From: Bacteroidota bacterium
GTDB lineage: Bacteria; Bacteroidota; Bacteroidia; Bacteroidales; FEN-979
Assembly: GCA_026391715.1 (NCBI GenBank)
Contig: JAPLDO010000157.1
Span: forward strand, 1 to 36,128
Length of the DNA stretch: 36,128 bases
Direction: 5' to 3'
In this document: piece by piece, positions 15,329 through 23,413 of the stretch
How the letters are laid out: each line of letters starts with the position of its first letter
How positions within the stretch are numbered: position 1 is the first letter of the stretch
Translations under genes and position numbers: made by a program
Notes under the pieces: generated by a model
The model's input: the letters and a program-made list of their open reading frames with translations, nothing else
Databases searched by the model: none
What the model was told of the DNA's origin: nothing

Positions 15329-16240
15329 TTAATCAACAACACCAAGAATAGAGGCAAGCAATGCCTGACGGACGAAAACGCCATTGAGCGCCTGTGTGAA
15401 ATAGTATGCTTTGGGATTATCGTCAACATCGGTGGTAATTTCGTTAACGCGCGGCAAAGGGTGCAGAATCCGAAGATTTGGTTTTCCGTTTTCAAGCATC
15501 CTGTTTCGCAAAATATAGGCATTCTTTACCTTTTCATAATCGAGTGGGTCTGAAAATCTTTCCTTTTGAATACGGGTCATGTATAAAATGTCAACATTTG
15601 GAATAACCTCGGTAAGATCGGTGTACTGATGGTAGGCAAGATTTCGCGCCTTAATGTCTATTTTAATTGAACTGGGCAGTTTCAGTTCGAGTGGAGAAAC
15701 CAGGTGAAATGTAGTATTGTAATTGCAAAGCGCCTGAACGAGTGAATGAACGGTGCGGCCATATTTCAAATCCCCGACAAAAGCTATATTCAGATTTTCC
15801 AGCGAACCCTGGGTTTTTCTGATTGAATAAAGGTCTAACAGAGTTTGCGTTGGATGCTGATTTGCGCCATCTCCTGCGTTGATCACCGGAACGCCGGCTA
15901 CTTCGCTTGCAAACCTGGCGCTTCCTTCGCGAGGGTGTCTCATTACAATAATATCACAATAATTACTAACCGTGAGAATGGTATCGCGTAACGATTCTCC
16001 TTTCTGAACGCTCGTGCTTGACGAATCGCTAAAGCCGATAACACTGGCTCCAAGCCTGCTGGCAGCGCTTTCGAAACTTAACCGTGTGCGGGTTGAAGGT
16101 TCGAAAAACAGTGTGGCAACAACAAAGTCACTGAGAATCCGCTGCCGGGGTTGATTTTCGAAGTCGCCGGCGAGATCCAGAATCCGGATATGTTCTTCAC
16201 GGGTGAAATCGTTGATGGAAATTAAACTTTTATTTTTCAT
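15329..16240 (-). CDS. pyrB: Aspartate carbamoyltransferase catalytic subunit
   Basis: PyrB (303 residues) condenses carbamoyl phosphate with aspartate in the second step of pyrimidine synthesis. The carbamoyl-phosphate loop is FEPSTRTRLSFESA (47-60); SSTSVQKGES (74-83) supplies the lysine of the 80s loop contributed to the neighbouring subunit; HPTQTLLDLYS and HPLPRVNEI complete the active site. Length is close to E. coli PyrB (311). It is the first gene of a pyrB-pyrI-AlbA_2 operon. A terminator for the upstream gene (16284-16309) and a palindrome in the promoter region (16264-16278) precede it. Confidence 0.98.
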   Translation of the reverse strand: MKNKSLISINDFTREEHIRILDLAGDFENQPRQRILSDFVVATLFFEPSTRTRLSFESAASRLGASVIGFSDSSSTSVQKGESLRDTILTVSNYCDIIVMRHPREGSARFASEVAGVPVINAGDGANQHPTQTLLDLYSIRKTQGSLENLNIAFVGDLKYGRTVHSLVQALCNYNTTFHLVSPLELKLPSSIKIDIKARNLAYHQYTDLTEVIPNVDILYMTRIQKERFSDPLDYEKVKNAYILRNRMLENGKPNLRILHPLPRVNEITTDVDDNPKAYYFTQALNGVFVRQALLASILGVVD

Positions 16241-16252
16241 TATTAGCGTATT

Positions 16253-16278
16253 AAAAGTTAAAAATCAATCGGATTGAT
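16253..16278 (-). promoter_or_regulatory. Possible pyrB promoter with a palindromic operator
   Basis: ATCAATC (16264-16270) and GATTGAT (16272-16278) form a perfect 7-bp inverted repeat around one base. Next to it, TAACTTTT (minus strand, 16253-16260) matches seven of eight -7 positions. The palindrome would occupy the spacer between -7 and -33, a usual place for a repressor site. The -33 element itself is poor. Confidence 0.33.
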
Positions 16279-16283
16279 AAAAA

Positions 16284-16309
16284 AAAATCCCGGCGAAAAC
16301 CGGGATTTT
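16284..16309 (-). terminator. Intrinsic terminator of the cDPG-synthase-family gene
   Basis: A perfect 10-bp stem, AAAATCCCGG (16284-16293) with CCGGGATTTT (16300-16309), encloses a six-base loop. On the minus strand it is followed by a long T run (16279-16287). It separates this gene from pyrB. Confidence 0.92.
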
Positions 16310-16314
16310 AATAA

Positions 16315-17661
16315 TTATTTCTTTTTGACGATCTTGTGTTTTTTCAAAAAATCTGCAAGAATATCATCCAGATCGGGTTTTCCAATCTCCTGGAGATCAT
16401 AGTAAACACGGGTATTTGGCTTATTGATTTTTACCAGCCGGTTCAGGTCAATAGGCGTTGCAATAACAACTGAATCACAATCTACCTTGTTAATAGTGGT
16501 TTCAAGATCTTTCACCTGCTGATCGCCATATCCCATGGCAGGAAGCAACTGACCGATATTTGGATAAATCCGGAAAGTTTCAGCCAGTTTACCAACTACA
16601 TAAGGACGAGGATCAACAAGTTCGGCGGCGCCATATTTCTGAGCTGCAACTATGCCTGCGCCAATTTTCATTTCACCATGGGTGAGGGTAGGACCGTCTT
16701 CAATTACCAAAACTCTTTTACCTCTGATAATTGATTCATCATCAACGCGAATAGGGGAGGCGCCATCAACAACAACGGCATTTGGATTGATTTTCTGGAT
16801 ATTGTCGCGAACGGTTTTGATATTTTCAGGATAAGCCGAATCAATTTTATTCAAAACCACAACGTCAGCAATGCGAATATTCACCTCGCCGGGATAATAA
16901 CTCATTTCAGCGCCGGGACGATGCGGGTCGGCTACGGTTACCATCAGGTCAGGTTTGTAGAATGGAAAGTCATTGTTTCCTCCATCCCACAAAATAATGT
17001 CGCATCCATCAGGATCCTGTTCGGCTGCCCGCAGTATTGCTTCATAATCAACGCCGGCATAAATCACATTGCCGCGAACAACATGCGGTTCGTATTCTTC
17101 CATCTCTTCAATGGTACATTCATGTTTCTTTAAATCAGCTACGGTAGCAAAACGCTGAACTTTCTGCGCAACCAGATCGCCATAAGGCATCGGGTGACGA
17201 ACAGCCACCACCTTCAGACCTTTTGCCATCAAAATCTCAATAATCCTCCGCGACGTCTGACTTTTTCCGCATCCTGTACGTGTAGCGCCAACTGCAATTA
17301 CAGGCTTTGAACTTGTAATCATGGTATCCTTTGTGCCGAGCAAAATAAAATTGGCTCCGGCGGCATTCACAACCGAACTTACATTCATAACCCGTTGATA
17401 AGGTACGTCGCTGTATGCGAAGTTGCAAATTTCGACCTTGTGTTCCTTTATCAGCGCAACTAATTCCGACTCTAAATAAATTGGAATTCCATTGGGATAA
17501 AGTTCTCCGGCAAGCTCGGTGGGATATTTACGCCCAGCTATGTCCGGAATCTGCGCGGCTGTAAAAGCCACAACATTGAAATTCGCATTGTCGCGGTAAT
17601 AGGTGTTGAAATTGTGAAAATCTCGACCGGCAGCGCCGATAATAATTACATTTTTTTTCAT
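16315..17661 (-). CDS. Cyclic 2,3-diphosphoglycerate synthase family protein (P-loop NTPase)
   Basis: The 448-residue protein has an N-terminal Rossmann-like part (VIIIGAAGRDFHNFN, 5-19) and a P-loop GATRTGCGKS (125-134), followed by VVAVRHPMPYGDL, ILWDGGNNDFPFY and a guanine-type VVLNKIDS motif. This arrangement is that of the cyclic 2,3-diphosphoglycerate synthetase family (COG2403), known in methanogens for making a thermoprotectant; bacterial members have no proven reaction. ATG 17661 is set by GAGG seven bases upstream and by the start of homology; a longer frame to 17841 is not credible. A promoter is visible at 17730-17760 and a terminator at 16284-16309, so it is a single-gene unit, divergent from argS. 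Confidence 0.85.
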   Translation of the reverse strand: MKKNVIIIGAAGRDFHNFNTYYRDNANFNVVAFTAAQIPDIAGRKYPTELAGELYPNGIPIYLESELVALIKEHKVEICNFAYSDVPYQRVMNVSSVVNAAGANFILLGTKDTMITSSKPVIAVGATRTGCGKSQTSRRIIEILMAKGLKVVAVRHPMPYGDLVAQKVQRFATVADLKKHECTIEEMEEYEPHVVRGNVIYAGVDYEAILRAAEQDPDGCDIILWDGGNNDFPFYKPDLMVTVADPHRPGAEMSYYPGEVNIRIADVVVLNKIDSAYPENIKTVRDNIQKINPNAVVVDGASPIRVDDESIIRGKRVLVIEDGPTLTHGEMKIGAGIVAAQKYGAAELVDPRPYVVGKLAETFRIYPNIGQLLPAMGYGDQQVKDLETTINKVDCDSVVIATPIDLNRLVKINKPNTRVYYDLQEIGKPDLDDILADFLKKHKIVKKK

Positions 17662-17723
17662 GCTAACCTCGCTTTTTATTATTAATGAATATGGTTTGTA
17701 ATAATTTAGGAATGACAAGGATT

Positions 17724-17760
17724 GGTTTGCAAACCTACTCATTTTTTGGGAATTGGCAAA
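17724..17760 (-). promoter_or_regulatory. Promoter of the cDPG-synthase-family gene, with overlapping palindrome
   Basis: On the minus strand TTTG (17757-17760) stands 19 bases before TAGGTTTG (17730-17737), a full promoter match, giving a leader of about 60 bases. The -7 element lies inside the perfect 12-bp palindrome GGTTTGCAAACC (17724-17735), a possible regulator site. Confidence 0.6.
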
Positions 17761-17795
17761 AAGAGCCGAAAATATTTTCCGGAATGACTTTGTAG

Positions 17796-17826
17796 TTTCG
17801 TACTTTGCAGATTCGGTATAAATTTG
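17796..17826 (+). promoter_or_regulatory. Putative promoter of argS
   Basis: TTTC (17796-17799), 19 bases, then TAAATTTG (17819-17826) fits the phylum consensus except for one base at -33. Transcription would begin near 17833, just before ATG 17847, which supports that start over the upstream TTG. Confidence 0.45.
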
Positions 17827-17846
17827 CACACAAATACACAAGGAGA

Positions 17847-19637
17847 ATGATAGAAAAAAAAATATTGAAGAAAACTGTTGACGCCATTAAAGAAATGTAT
17901 GGTCAGGAAATAAATCCTTCCTCTATTGGATTGGAGAAAACCAGAAAAGAGATTACAGGCGATTTTACGATTGTAGTATTTCCATTTTTAAAAATGTCAC
18001 GTAAATCGCCTGAAGCTACAGCCGCTGATATTGGGAATTATCTTCAGAATAATATGAATGAAATCCAGAGTTATCATGTGATTAAAGGCTTTTTAAACCT
18101 GGAAATCTGCGATAGCTACTGGCTGAATTTTCTTCAGGAGAATTTATCGAATGATGGCTATGGTTTCACGGTTTCCCGTGGTGAACCGCCAATTGTACTC
18201 GAATACTCATCGCCCAATACAAATAAGCCATTGCATCTTGGCCATATTCGGAATAACCTGCTGGGTTTTTCATTGTCTGAGATATTAAAGGCAAATGGTC
18301 ATCAGGTGATTATGGTAAACCTTGTGAACGATCGTGGAATTCATATCTGCAAGTCAATGCTTGCCTATATCAACTGGGGCAATGGCGAAACGCCGGAGTC
18401 AACCGGAATAAAAGGGGATCACTTAATTGGAAAATACTATGTTTTGTTCAACAAACATTACCAGGAAGAGATTGCAGAATTGGTTGGTCAGGGAAAATCG
18501 CAGGAAGAGGCTGAGCGGCAGGCGCCGCTGATTCTTGAAGCGCAGGAAATTTTACGGAAGTGGGAAACCAGGGATGAGGAAACCATTGCCTTGTGGCAGA
18601 AAATGAATGGCTGGGCATACGAAGGATTCGATCAAACCTATCTCAGGCTCGGCATTGTGTTCGACAGGACATATCATGAAAGCGAAACTTATCTCCTTGG
18701 CAAAAAGCTGGTCATGGAAGGGCTGGTTAAAGGCGCGTTCTATCAAAAAGACGATGGAAGTATCTGGGTTGACCTGAAAGATGAGGGATTGGATGAAAAA
18801 TTGTTGTTAAGGGCTGATGGCACTTCGGTTTACATAACTCAGGATTTGGGCACTGCCCAATTACGTTACGATGACTTTCATCCTGCCGAAATGATTTATG
18901 TTGTTGGAAATGAACAAAATTACCATTTTGACGTATTAAAGAAAACGCTATCAAAGCTCGGTCAAGAATTTGCCGGTCACATTCATCATTTATCTTATGG
19001 AATGGTTGAACTACCTCACGGGAAAATGAAATCGCGCGAAGGCACTGTGGTTGACGCCGATGCTTTGATGGATGAAATGTTTGCCATTGCCGAATCAACA
19101 ACCCGCGAATTGGGCAAAGCCAATGAGCTTTCTGAAAAGGAAGCCGCTCAGTTGTTTAATACGATTGGACTTGGCGCTCTGAAATATTATATTCTGAAGG
19201 TTGACCCAAAAAAGAATATGCTGTTCGATCCTGTCGAATCAATAGATTTCAATGGGAATACCGGTCCGTTTATCCAATACACTTATGCCCGTATTCAATC
19301 TCTGCTTGGAAAAGCCAATGATTCCGGGTTCCTTTGGAAGGATGCAAATATTTCATTCCAGTCGCCGTTGCATCGTCTGGAAAAAGAGACCATTGTCAGG
19401 TTATATCAGTTTCACGAAGCGGTTATTGCGGCAGGCAATGATAGGAGTCCTGCTGTTATTGCAAACTATGTTTACGACCTGGCAAAAGGGTTCAACCAGT
19501 TTTACCAGGAATTGCCTGTATTGAAGGAAGTGGATAGGGAAAAAGTTTTTCTGCGCCTTATGATTACGCATTTCACTGGTGAAACTATCCGCAAAGCGAC
19601 GTCGTTACTTGGTATTCAGGCGCCGCCAAGGATGTAA
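17847..19637 (+). CDS. argS: Arginyl-tRNA synthetase
   Basis: ArgS (596 residues) charges tRNA-Arg in the cytoplasm. The N-terminal additional domain (about 1-95) that recognises the tRNA D-loop is present. The class I HIGH motif is HLGH (130-133) in SSPNTNKPLHLGHIRNN, and the KMSKS equivalent is the degenerate HGKMKSREGT typical of many ArgS proteins. The C-terminal DALR anticodon-binding domain ends with HFTGETIRKATSLLGIQAP. The size is near the usual 577. The ATG is set by homology and by the promoter at 17819-17826; AGGAG lies only one base upstream, too close to be an effective ribosome binding site. A bidirectional-type hairpin follows. Confidence 0.98.
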   Translation: MIEKKILKKTVDAIKEMYGQEINPSSIGLEKTRKEITGDFTIVVFPFLKMSRKSPEATAADIGNYLQNNMNEIQSYHVIKGFLNLEICDSYWLNFLQENLSNDGYGFTVSRGEPPIVLEYSSPNTNKPLHLGHIRNNLLGFSLSEILKANGHQVIMVNLVNDRGIHICKSMLAYINWGNGETPESTGIKGDHLIGKYYVLFNKHYQEEIAELVGQGKSQEEAERQAPLILEAQEILRKWETRDEETIALWQKMNGWAYEGFDQTYLRLGIVFDRTYHESETYLLGKKLVMEGLVKGAFYQKDDGSIWVDLKDEGLDEKLLLRADGTSVYITQDLGTAQLRYDDFHPAEMIYVVGNEQNYHFDVLKKTLSKLGQEFAGHIHHLSYGMVELPHGKMKSREGTVVDADALMDEMFAIAESTTRELGKANELSEKEAAQLFNTIGLGALKYYILKVDPKKNMLFDPVESIDFNGNTGPFIQYTYARIQSLLGKANDSGFLWKDANISFQSPLHRLEKETIVRLYQFHEAVIAAGNDRSPAVIANYVYDLAKGFNQFYQELPVLKEVDREKVFLRLMITHFTGETIRKATSLLGIQAPPRM

Positions 19638-19676
19638 AAAAAAAGCCATCCCGAAATTGCGGGACAGCCTTTTTTT
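19636..19676. terminator. Bidirectional terminator between argS and the Asp-box protein gene
   Basis: An imperfect stem, GCCATCCCG with CGGGACAGC, is flanked by an A run on the left and a T run on the right, so it can act for both convergent genes. A 2x2 internal loop interrupts the stem. Confidence 0.72.
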
Positions 19677-19694
19677 GAAATAGTTTGATTTTCT

Positions 19695-21257
19695 CTATTC
19701 CTTAATGAACCTGGTAGTCGAAACGCCTTTACCGGTTATTGCCCTGATAAAATAGATTCCGGTTTGCAGTTTGCTGATGTTGATATTTTTATCAACACCG
19801 GTATAAACTTCCTTGCCGCTTACATCAAGAATGCTGATTTTCAGTATTTGATCGCCGGATGTGATATTGATCTGGTCACTGGCAGGATTTGGGAAAACCG
19901 AAACAGCCGATGTTGAAACGTCATTCATTCCGAGTCCGCCAACATAAATGTAGTTAGTTTTTGTCACCGAGTTTGTGCCGTTGGGATTAGTTACTGTGAG
20001 GCTAACGTTAAAACTTCCCGAAGTGTTATAAACCACCGCAGGAGGGGTTTTTAAAGTTGAAGTAGCCGGAGTTCCACCAGTAAATGTCCATGCCCAGCTT
20101 GTCGGGGTTCCGGTTGAAAGATCGGTAAAATGTACTGATCCTCCCAGCGCAACGGCAACGTTATCTGCCTGAAAGTTAGCTACAGGAAGAGTCGGAGCCA
20201 GAGGTTCTCCATTATAAATAAACATGCCTCCTGTGCTTTCGGTACTTTTCTTGGCTGCTGCAATTGACCCCGCCCAGCCGGTTGCATTATCAATCCATGC
20301 TGTGGCATTAAAATCATAACCTGCATTAAGTACATTCCATGTATATCCTCCATCATAGCTTACTGATATACCATTTGCGCCAACCGCGCTTGAAGATCCT
20401 ACATAAGTGTTTGCAGTGCCTGGAATATAAGAAAAATAGCGGGCATACATATCGCCGGTCACATTTACTTCAGTCCAGGTAACACCTCCATCGGAGGTTA
20501 CGTCAATAATAAGTTCCAGCCCAAGATCAAGATAGGAGCGATAGGCAATTCCATGCAAAGCATCGGCAAATTCAGGTTGAACAACCTGAGCGTTTCCAAA
20601 GGGAGTAAGAACAGCGGTCCAGTGAAGACCTTTGTCAACAGAACGAAAAATTCTTCCCAGGTTGGTGCCAAACCATGCATTGTTGCCAACGGCAGAATAA
20701 TTTCCTGTTATTCCATATTCCCCTGTAGTGGGAGCTGAAATATTTGCTTGTGGAACGCGCGTCCAGGTTTCACCGCCGTCGGTTGTGGTATATATTTCAA
20801 AATAACCGCCAACGGGGTCGCCCATTGCAAAACCTTCATTGTCATTGAAAAAGTGGATGACGTCGGCAAAAGAACTGGCGTTAAATACACCTCCTTTTTT
20901 AACCCATGTTGTTCCGCCATCCTGAGTTTTATACAAGCCCTGGCTGGCGCCAGTGTTGAAAACTGCCCAACAGGTACCTCCATCAATAGCAAATAATTGT
21001 GATAACCCGGTACCGGCATTAAATGTGCCGGAAGACCATGTTTGTCCGCCATCCATTGATCTTGTCCATCTGTCAACGATAAGTCCAGTAGCATCAACGG
21101 CATGCGCCCATAATCCTGTGTTATCATCCATGCCGATTGAAAGTTGCCCAACTCCCTGCCCGGCAAGCAAACCGGAATTTACCGTTGTCCAGTTGGTTTG
21201 GGAAATAGCGCAGATGCTTAACATTAGTGAAAGCGATAAAAAAAGTAATTTTTTCAT
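19695..21257 (-). CDS. Secreted Asp-box propeller protein with PKD and T9SS sorting domains
   Basis: The 520-residue protein has a signal peptide (MKKLLFLSLSLMLSICAISQ). Six Asp-box motifs of the form S-x-D-G-G-x-T-W follow (SMDGGQTW, TQDGGTTW, TTDGGETW, SVDKGLHW, TSDGGVTW, SYDGGYTW), typical of BNR/YCF48-like beta-propellers. A PKD domain occupies about 360-440 (DLSTGTPTSWAWTFTGG), and the last 70 residues are a type A T9SS C-terminal domain (VFPNPASDQINI to TTRFIKE). It is therefore exported by the Por system and attached to the cell surface or released. The Asp-box fold is shared with sialidases, but sialidase catalytic residues were not identified, so no enzymatic role is claimed. A promoter precedes it. 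Confidence 0.88.
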   Translation of the reverse strand: MKKLLFLSLSLMLSICAISQTNWTTVNSGLLAGQGVGQLSIGMDDNTGLWAHAVDATGLIVDRWTRSMDGGQTWSSGTFNAGTGLSQLFAIDGGTCWAVFNTGASQGLYKTQDGGTTWVKKGGVFNASSFADVIHFFNDNEGFAMGDPVGGYFEIYTTTDGGETWTRVPQANISAPTTGEYGITGNYSAVGNNAWFGTNLGRIFRSVDKGLHWTAVLTPFGNAQVVQPEFADALHGIAYRSYLDLGLELIIDVTSDGGVTWTEVNVTGDMYARYFSYIPGTANTYVGSSSAVGANGISVSYDGGYTWNVLNAGYDFNATAWIDNATGWAGSIAAAKKSTESTGGMFIYNGEPLAPTLPVANFQADNVAVALGGSVHFTDLSTGTPTSWAWTFTGGTPATSTLKTPPAVVYNTSGSFNVSLTVTNPNGTNSVTKTNYIYVGGLGMNDVSTSAVSVFPNPASDQINITSGDQILKISILDVSGKEVYTGVDKNINISKLQTGIYFIRAITGKGVSTTRFIKE

Positions 21258-21294
21258 ACTGATTTGTTTTTAGTGAATAATTTATTTCTCTCTA

Positions 21295-21326
21295 CAAACA
21301 TACAAAGAAAACAAGTTGATTGCAAA
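21295..21326 (-). promoter_or_regulatory. Promoter of the Asp-box T9SS cargo gene
   Basis: On the minus strand TTTG (21323-21326) lies 20 bases before TATGTTTG (21295-21302), a close match to the -33/-7 consensus. The leader is about 35 bases. The -33 box abuts the terminator of the preceding gene. Confidence 0.6.
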
Positions 21327-21327
21327 A

Positions 21328-21360
21328 AAAAGAGACGCATTGATGAAATGCGTCTCTTTT
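21328..21360. terminator. Strong intrinsic terminator between two T9SS cargo genes
   Basis: A perfect 13-bp stem, AAAAGAGACGCAT (21328-21340) with ATGCGTCTCTTTT (21348-21360), encloses TGATGAA. In the minus direction the stem runs into a T run, ending transcription of the gene at 21388-23247. Confidence 0.95.
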
Positions 21361-21387
21361 TACCCTCCACAACGGGAGGGATGTGAG

Positions 21388-23247
21388 CTAATTTTTGATA
21401 AATTTTGTATTGGAAATGCCTTGAGCGGTTTCAACCTTTACAAAGTAAACTCCTTTGCTCAGAGCGCTGATATCAATACATTGGCTAATACCTTTGAAAA
21501 TAGTTTTGCCGCTGAAATCAGTAATGGAAATATTTCTGATGGTTCCGTTTGTAACAATATTAAGCTGGTCTTTTACAGGATTTGGGTAAACCATAACGCC
21601 AATTTTACTAACTTCATCAATGCCAACACCTACAACATCGAGGGTTACAGGGACATTAAGTATTGGGGTTACAGGATCATTGCTTAATAACTTTACGGAG
21701 GCATGGTATTGACCAATAACCAGGCTTGTGGTTGTAAAGGTCAACACCAGAGGTTTATTTGCGGCAGGGGCGACAGCGCCTGTCATAGGAGTTACGCTCA
21801 GCCACTGAGAAATGGGTGTTCCAACAAGATTGGCGCGGATACTCCAGTTATAATCGAGACCAGGTGATAGGTGGCTCCAACCCACACCTGTACTCAAAAA
21901 ATCACCGTTAGGATCAGCGGGACCTCCATCGGTTCCGGGAATAAAAATTCCGGCGTCAACTTGAGTGAAGTTGTACCCGACCCAAAGATCTTCGCCGGTA
22001 ACTTTTAATGGAGTCGTGAGAGTAACGATTTCCCAACTTGTTCCCACCGGGGCAAAATTCTGCTCATATAAAAGCGGTCCTGGCTCATACGTGTTTCCCA
22101 TGCCATAAATTCTGAGTTTCATAAGGTTTGGAGCCGGTGGCGCATTCAGGTTATTAACGTATACTTCAACCGAAGTGACTTCCAGACCTGCATAAGGCAA
22201 TGTCATACTATTTGTAAAACGCGCAGCGACAGTTACAGTTGCTGGAACTGTATTCCAACCCACAGCGGAAGCTTGATCGCCATCATAATGCAATTGTGCA
22301 GTTGCATCGCTTACAGGACCAGGAGTTACTGCATGAATAGAAGGATCGGCGCTAACATTTGTGAGCGTCCTTTTAACTGAAAAACCATTGCCGGTTTCGG
22401 ATTTTACCGGCGAACTCTTCATGGCGTCAACATCATAAACAACATTTACATCAAATGTAAGATTAGATAGTCCGATATTGGAAACGGTGAGATCTTTGGT
22501 TCCGCTGGCGCCGCCTACAAGCCACTCGGAGACAGAAGTTGGAGCAACTGATATAATGGGATCATTTCCACTGGCAGTTTCGGCAAAGTAAACATCATCA
22601 ATAAAATATCCGGCAACTTCGCCCGAACCTGATTTTTCACCGGCAAAAAAGTCAACGCCGCCAAGTTGTTTTGTACCTCCAACAACAGTTGCCTGGTCGC
22701 TGAAAGGCCAGGTATGTAACAATACTCCATTAATATATAACTTAATCTGGTCGGCTCCAAGGTCAATTTCCTGTTTGGCTTCAAACCAGGTATCCTTTGG
22801 ATAGGTACCGGTAATTGTATTTCCGCTGGCGAGAAGTTCAGTTGTGCCATTTGTACGGAAATAAAGTTCGAAAGCCCATTCAGTTCCCGGAGATTGAAAG
22901 TGCTGAATGTTGTAATAGCCGCATTTACCGGTTTCAACGTACATAAACCACTTTAATTCATAAGAGCCTGATACTTTATTCCCCAGCTTAAGAATAGCGT
23001 CGCTTTGTCCGCCTGTTTTATCGGCTGAGCCCGACATTGGAGCGCTGTGACTGAACGTATTCTTTATTTGAATATCCTCTCCGCCTCCAGGCAGATTTGA
23101 CCAGGTTGTCCACCAAGTCGGGTTAACCACAGCGAGAAAACTATTCAGCGCATAAGCGTCAAGATTGTCTTCATAAAGCACGGTCTGCGATTTCGTAACG
23201 CCTGTCCATAATAATAGTCCAAGGCAAATCAGTAAAATTTTCTTCAT
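21388..23247 (-). CDS. Secreted multidomain protein with T9SS sorting domain
   Basis: The 619-residue protein has a signal peptide (MKKILLICLGLLLWTGVTKS). Residues about 20-225 look like a concanavalin/LamG-type jelly-roll (LYEDNLDAYAL, WFEAKQEIDLGADQIKLYING, YFIDDVYFAET). Two stretches (about 230-270 and 480-540) resemble abnormal-spindle-type or choice-of-anchor immunoglobulin-like repeats, for example VSNIGLSNLTFDV and LLSNDPVTPILNVPVTLDV. The final 70 residues are a T9SS C-terminal domain (VYPNPVKDQLNI to NTKFIKN). No catalytic motif was seen, so binding to carbohydrate or another surface ligand is the likeliest role. It belongs to a run of three T9SS cargo genes on this strand, each with its own transcription signals. 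Confidence 0.85.
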   Translation of the reverse strand: MKKILLICLGLLLWTGVTKSQTVLYEDNLDAYALNSFLAVVNPTWWTTWSNLPGGGEDIQIKNTFSHSAPMSGSADKTGGQSDAILKLGNKVSGSYELKWFMYVETGKCGYYNIQHFQSPGTEWAFELYFRTNGTTELLASGNTITGTYPKDTWFEAKQEIDLGADQIKLYINGVLLHTWPFSDQATVVGGTKQLGGVDFFAGEKSGSGEVAGYFIDDVYFAETASGNDPIISVAPTSVSEWLVGGASGTKDLTVSNIGLSNLTFDVNVVYDVDAMKSSPVKSETGNGFSVKRTLTNVSADPSIHAVTPGPVSDATAQLHYDGDQASAVGWNTVPATVTVAARFTNSMTLPYAGLEVTSVEVYVNNLNAPPAPNLMKLRIYGMGNTYEPGPLLYEQNFAPVGTSWEIVTLTTPLKVTGEDLWVGYNFTQVDAGIFIPGTDGGPADPNGDFLSTGVGWSHLSPGLDYNWSIRANLVGTPISQWLSVTPMTGAVAPAANKPLVLTFTTTSLVIGQYHASVKLLSNDPVTPILNVPVTLDVVGVGIDEVSKIGVMVYPNPVKDQLNIVTNGTIRNISITDFSGKTIFKGISQCIDISALSKGVYFVKVETAQGISNTKFIKN

Positions 23248-23278
23248 AGTTTGAATTTTAAATTGGTTTTATTTTTTA

Positions 23279-23286
23279 CAAACGTA
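23279..23286 (-). promoter_or_regulatory. Putative promoter -7 element of the jelly-roll T9SS gene
   Basis: TACGTTTG on the minus strand matches TAnnTTTG, 32 bases before the ATG at 23247. No TTTG was found at the expected -33 position. Confidence 0.4.
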
Positions 23287-23413
23287 CAGATTTTTTTAAT
23301 CGCTGTAATATTTTGTTAAAAAAAATGATCGCAGACCAATCTCGATTAGAAATCAAAGTTTGCCAAACATATCCGTAAATGCCTGATTTACATAAAACGA
23401 AGAGGACTCGACA

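Noticed and set aside
17662-17841. Sixty extra N-terminal residues on the cDPG-synthase-family protein
   Set aside because: They cross its promoter and lack homology; the ATG at 17661 has a ribosome binding site.
19695-21257. Sialidase annotation for the Asp-box protein
   Set aside because: Only the Asp-box repeats are seen; the arginine triad and nucleophile of sialidases were not found.
23248-23413. Terminator after the M14 carboxypeptidase gene
   Set aside because: Only a weak 6-bp A/T-rich stem (23375-23391) is visible, without a T run, so no terminator was called.
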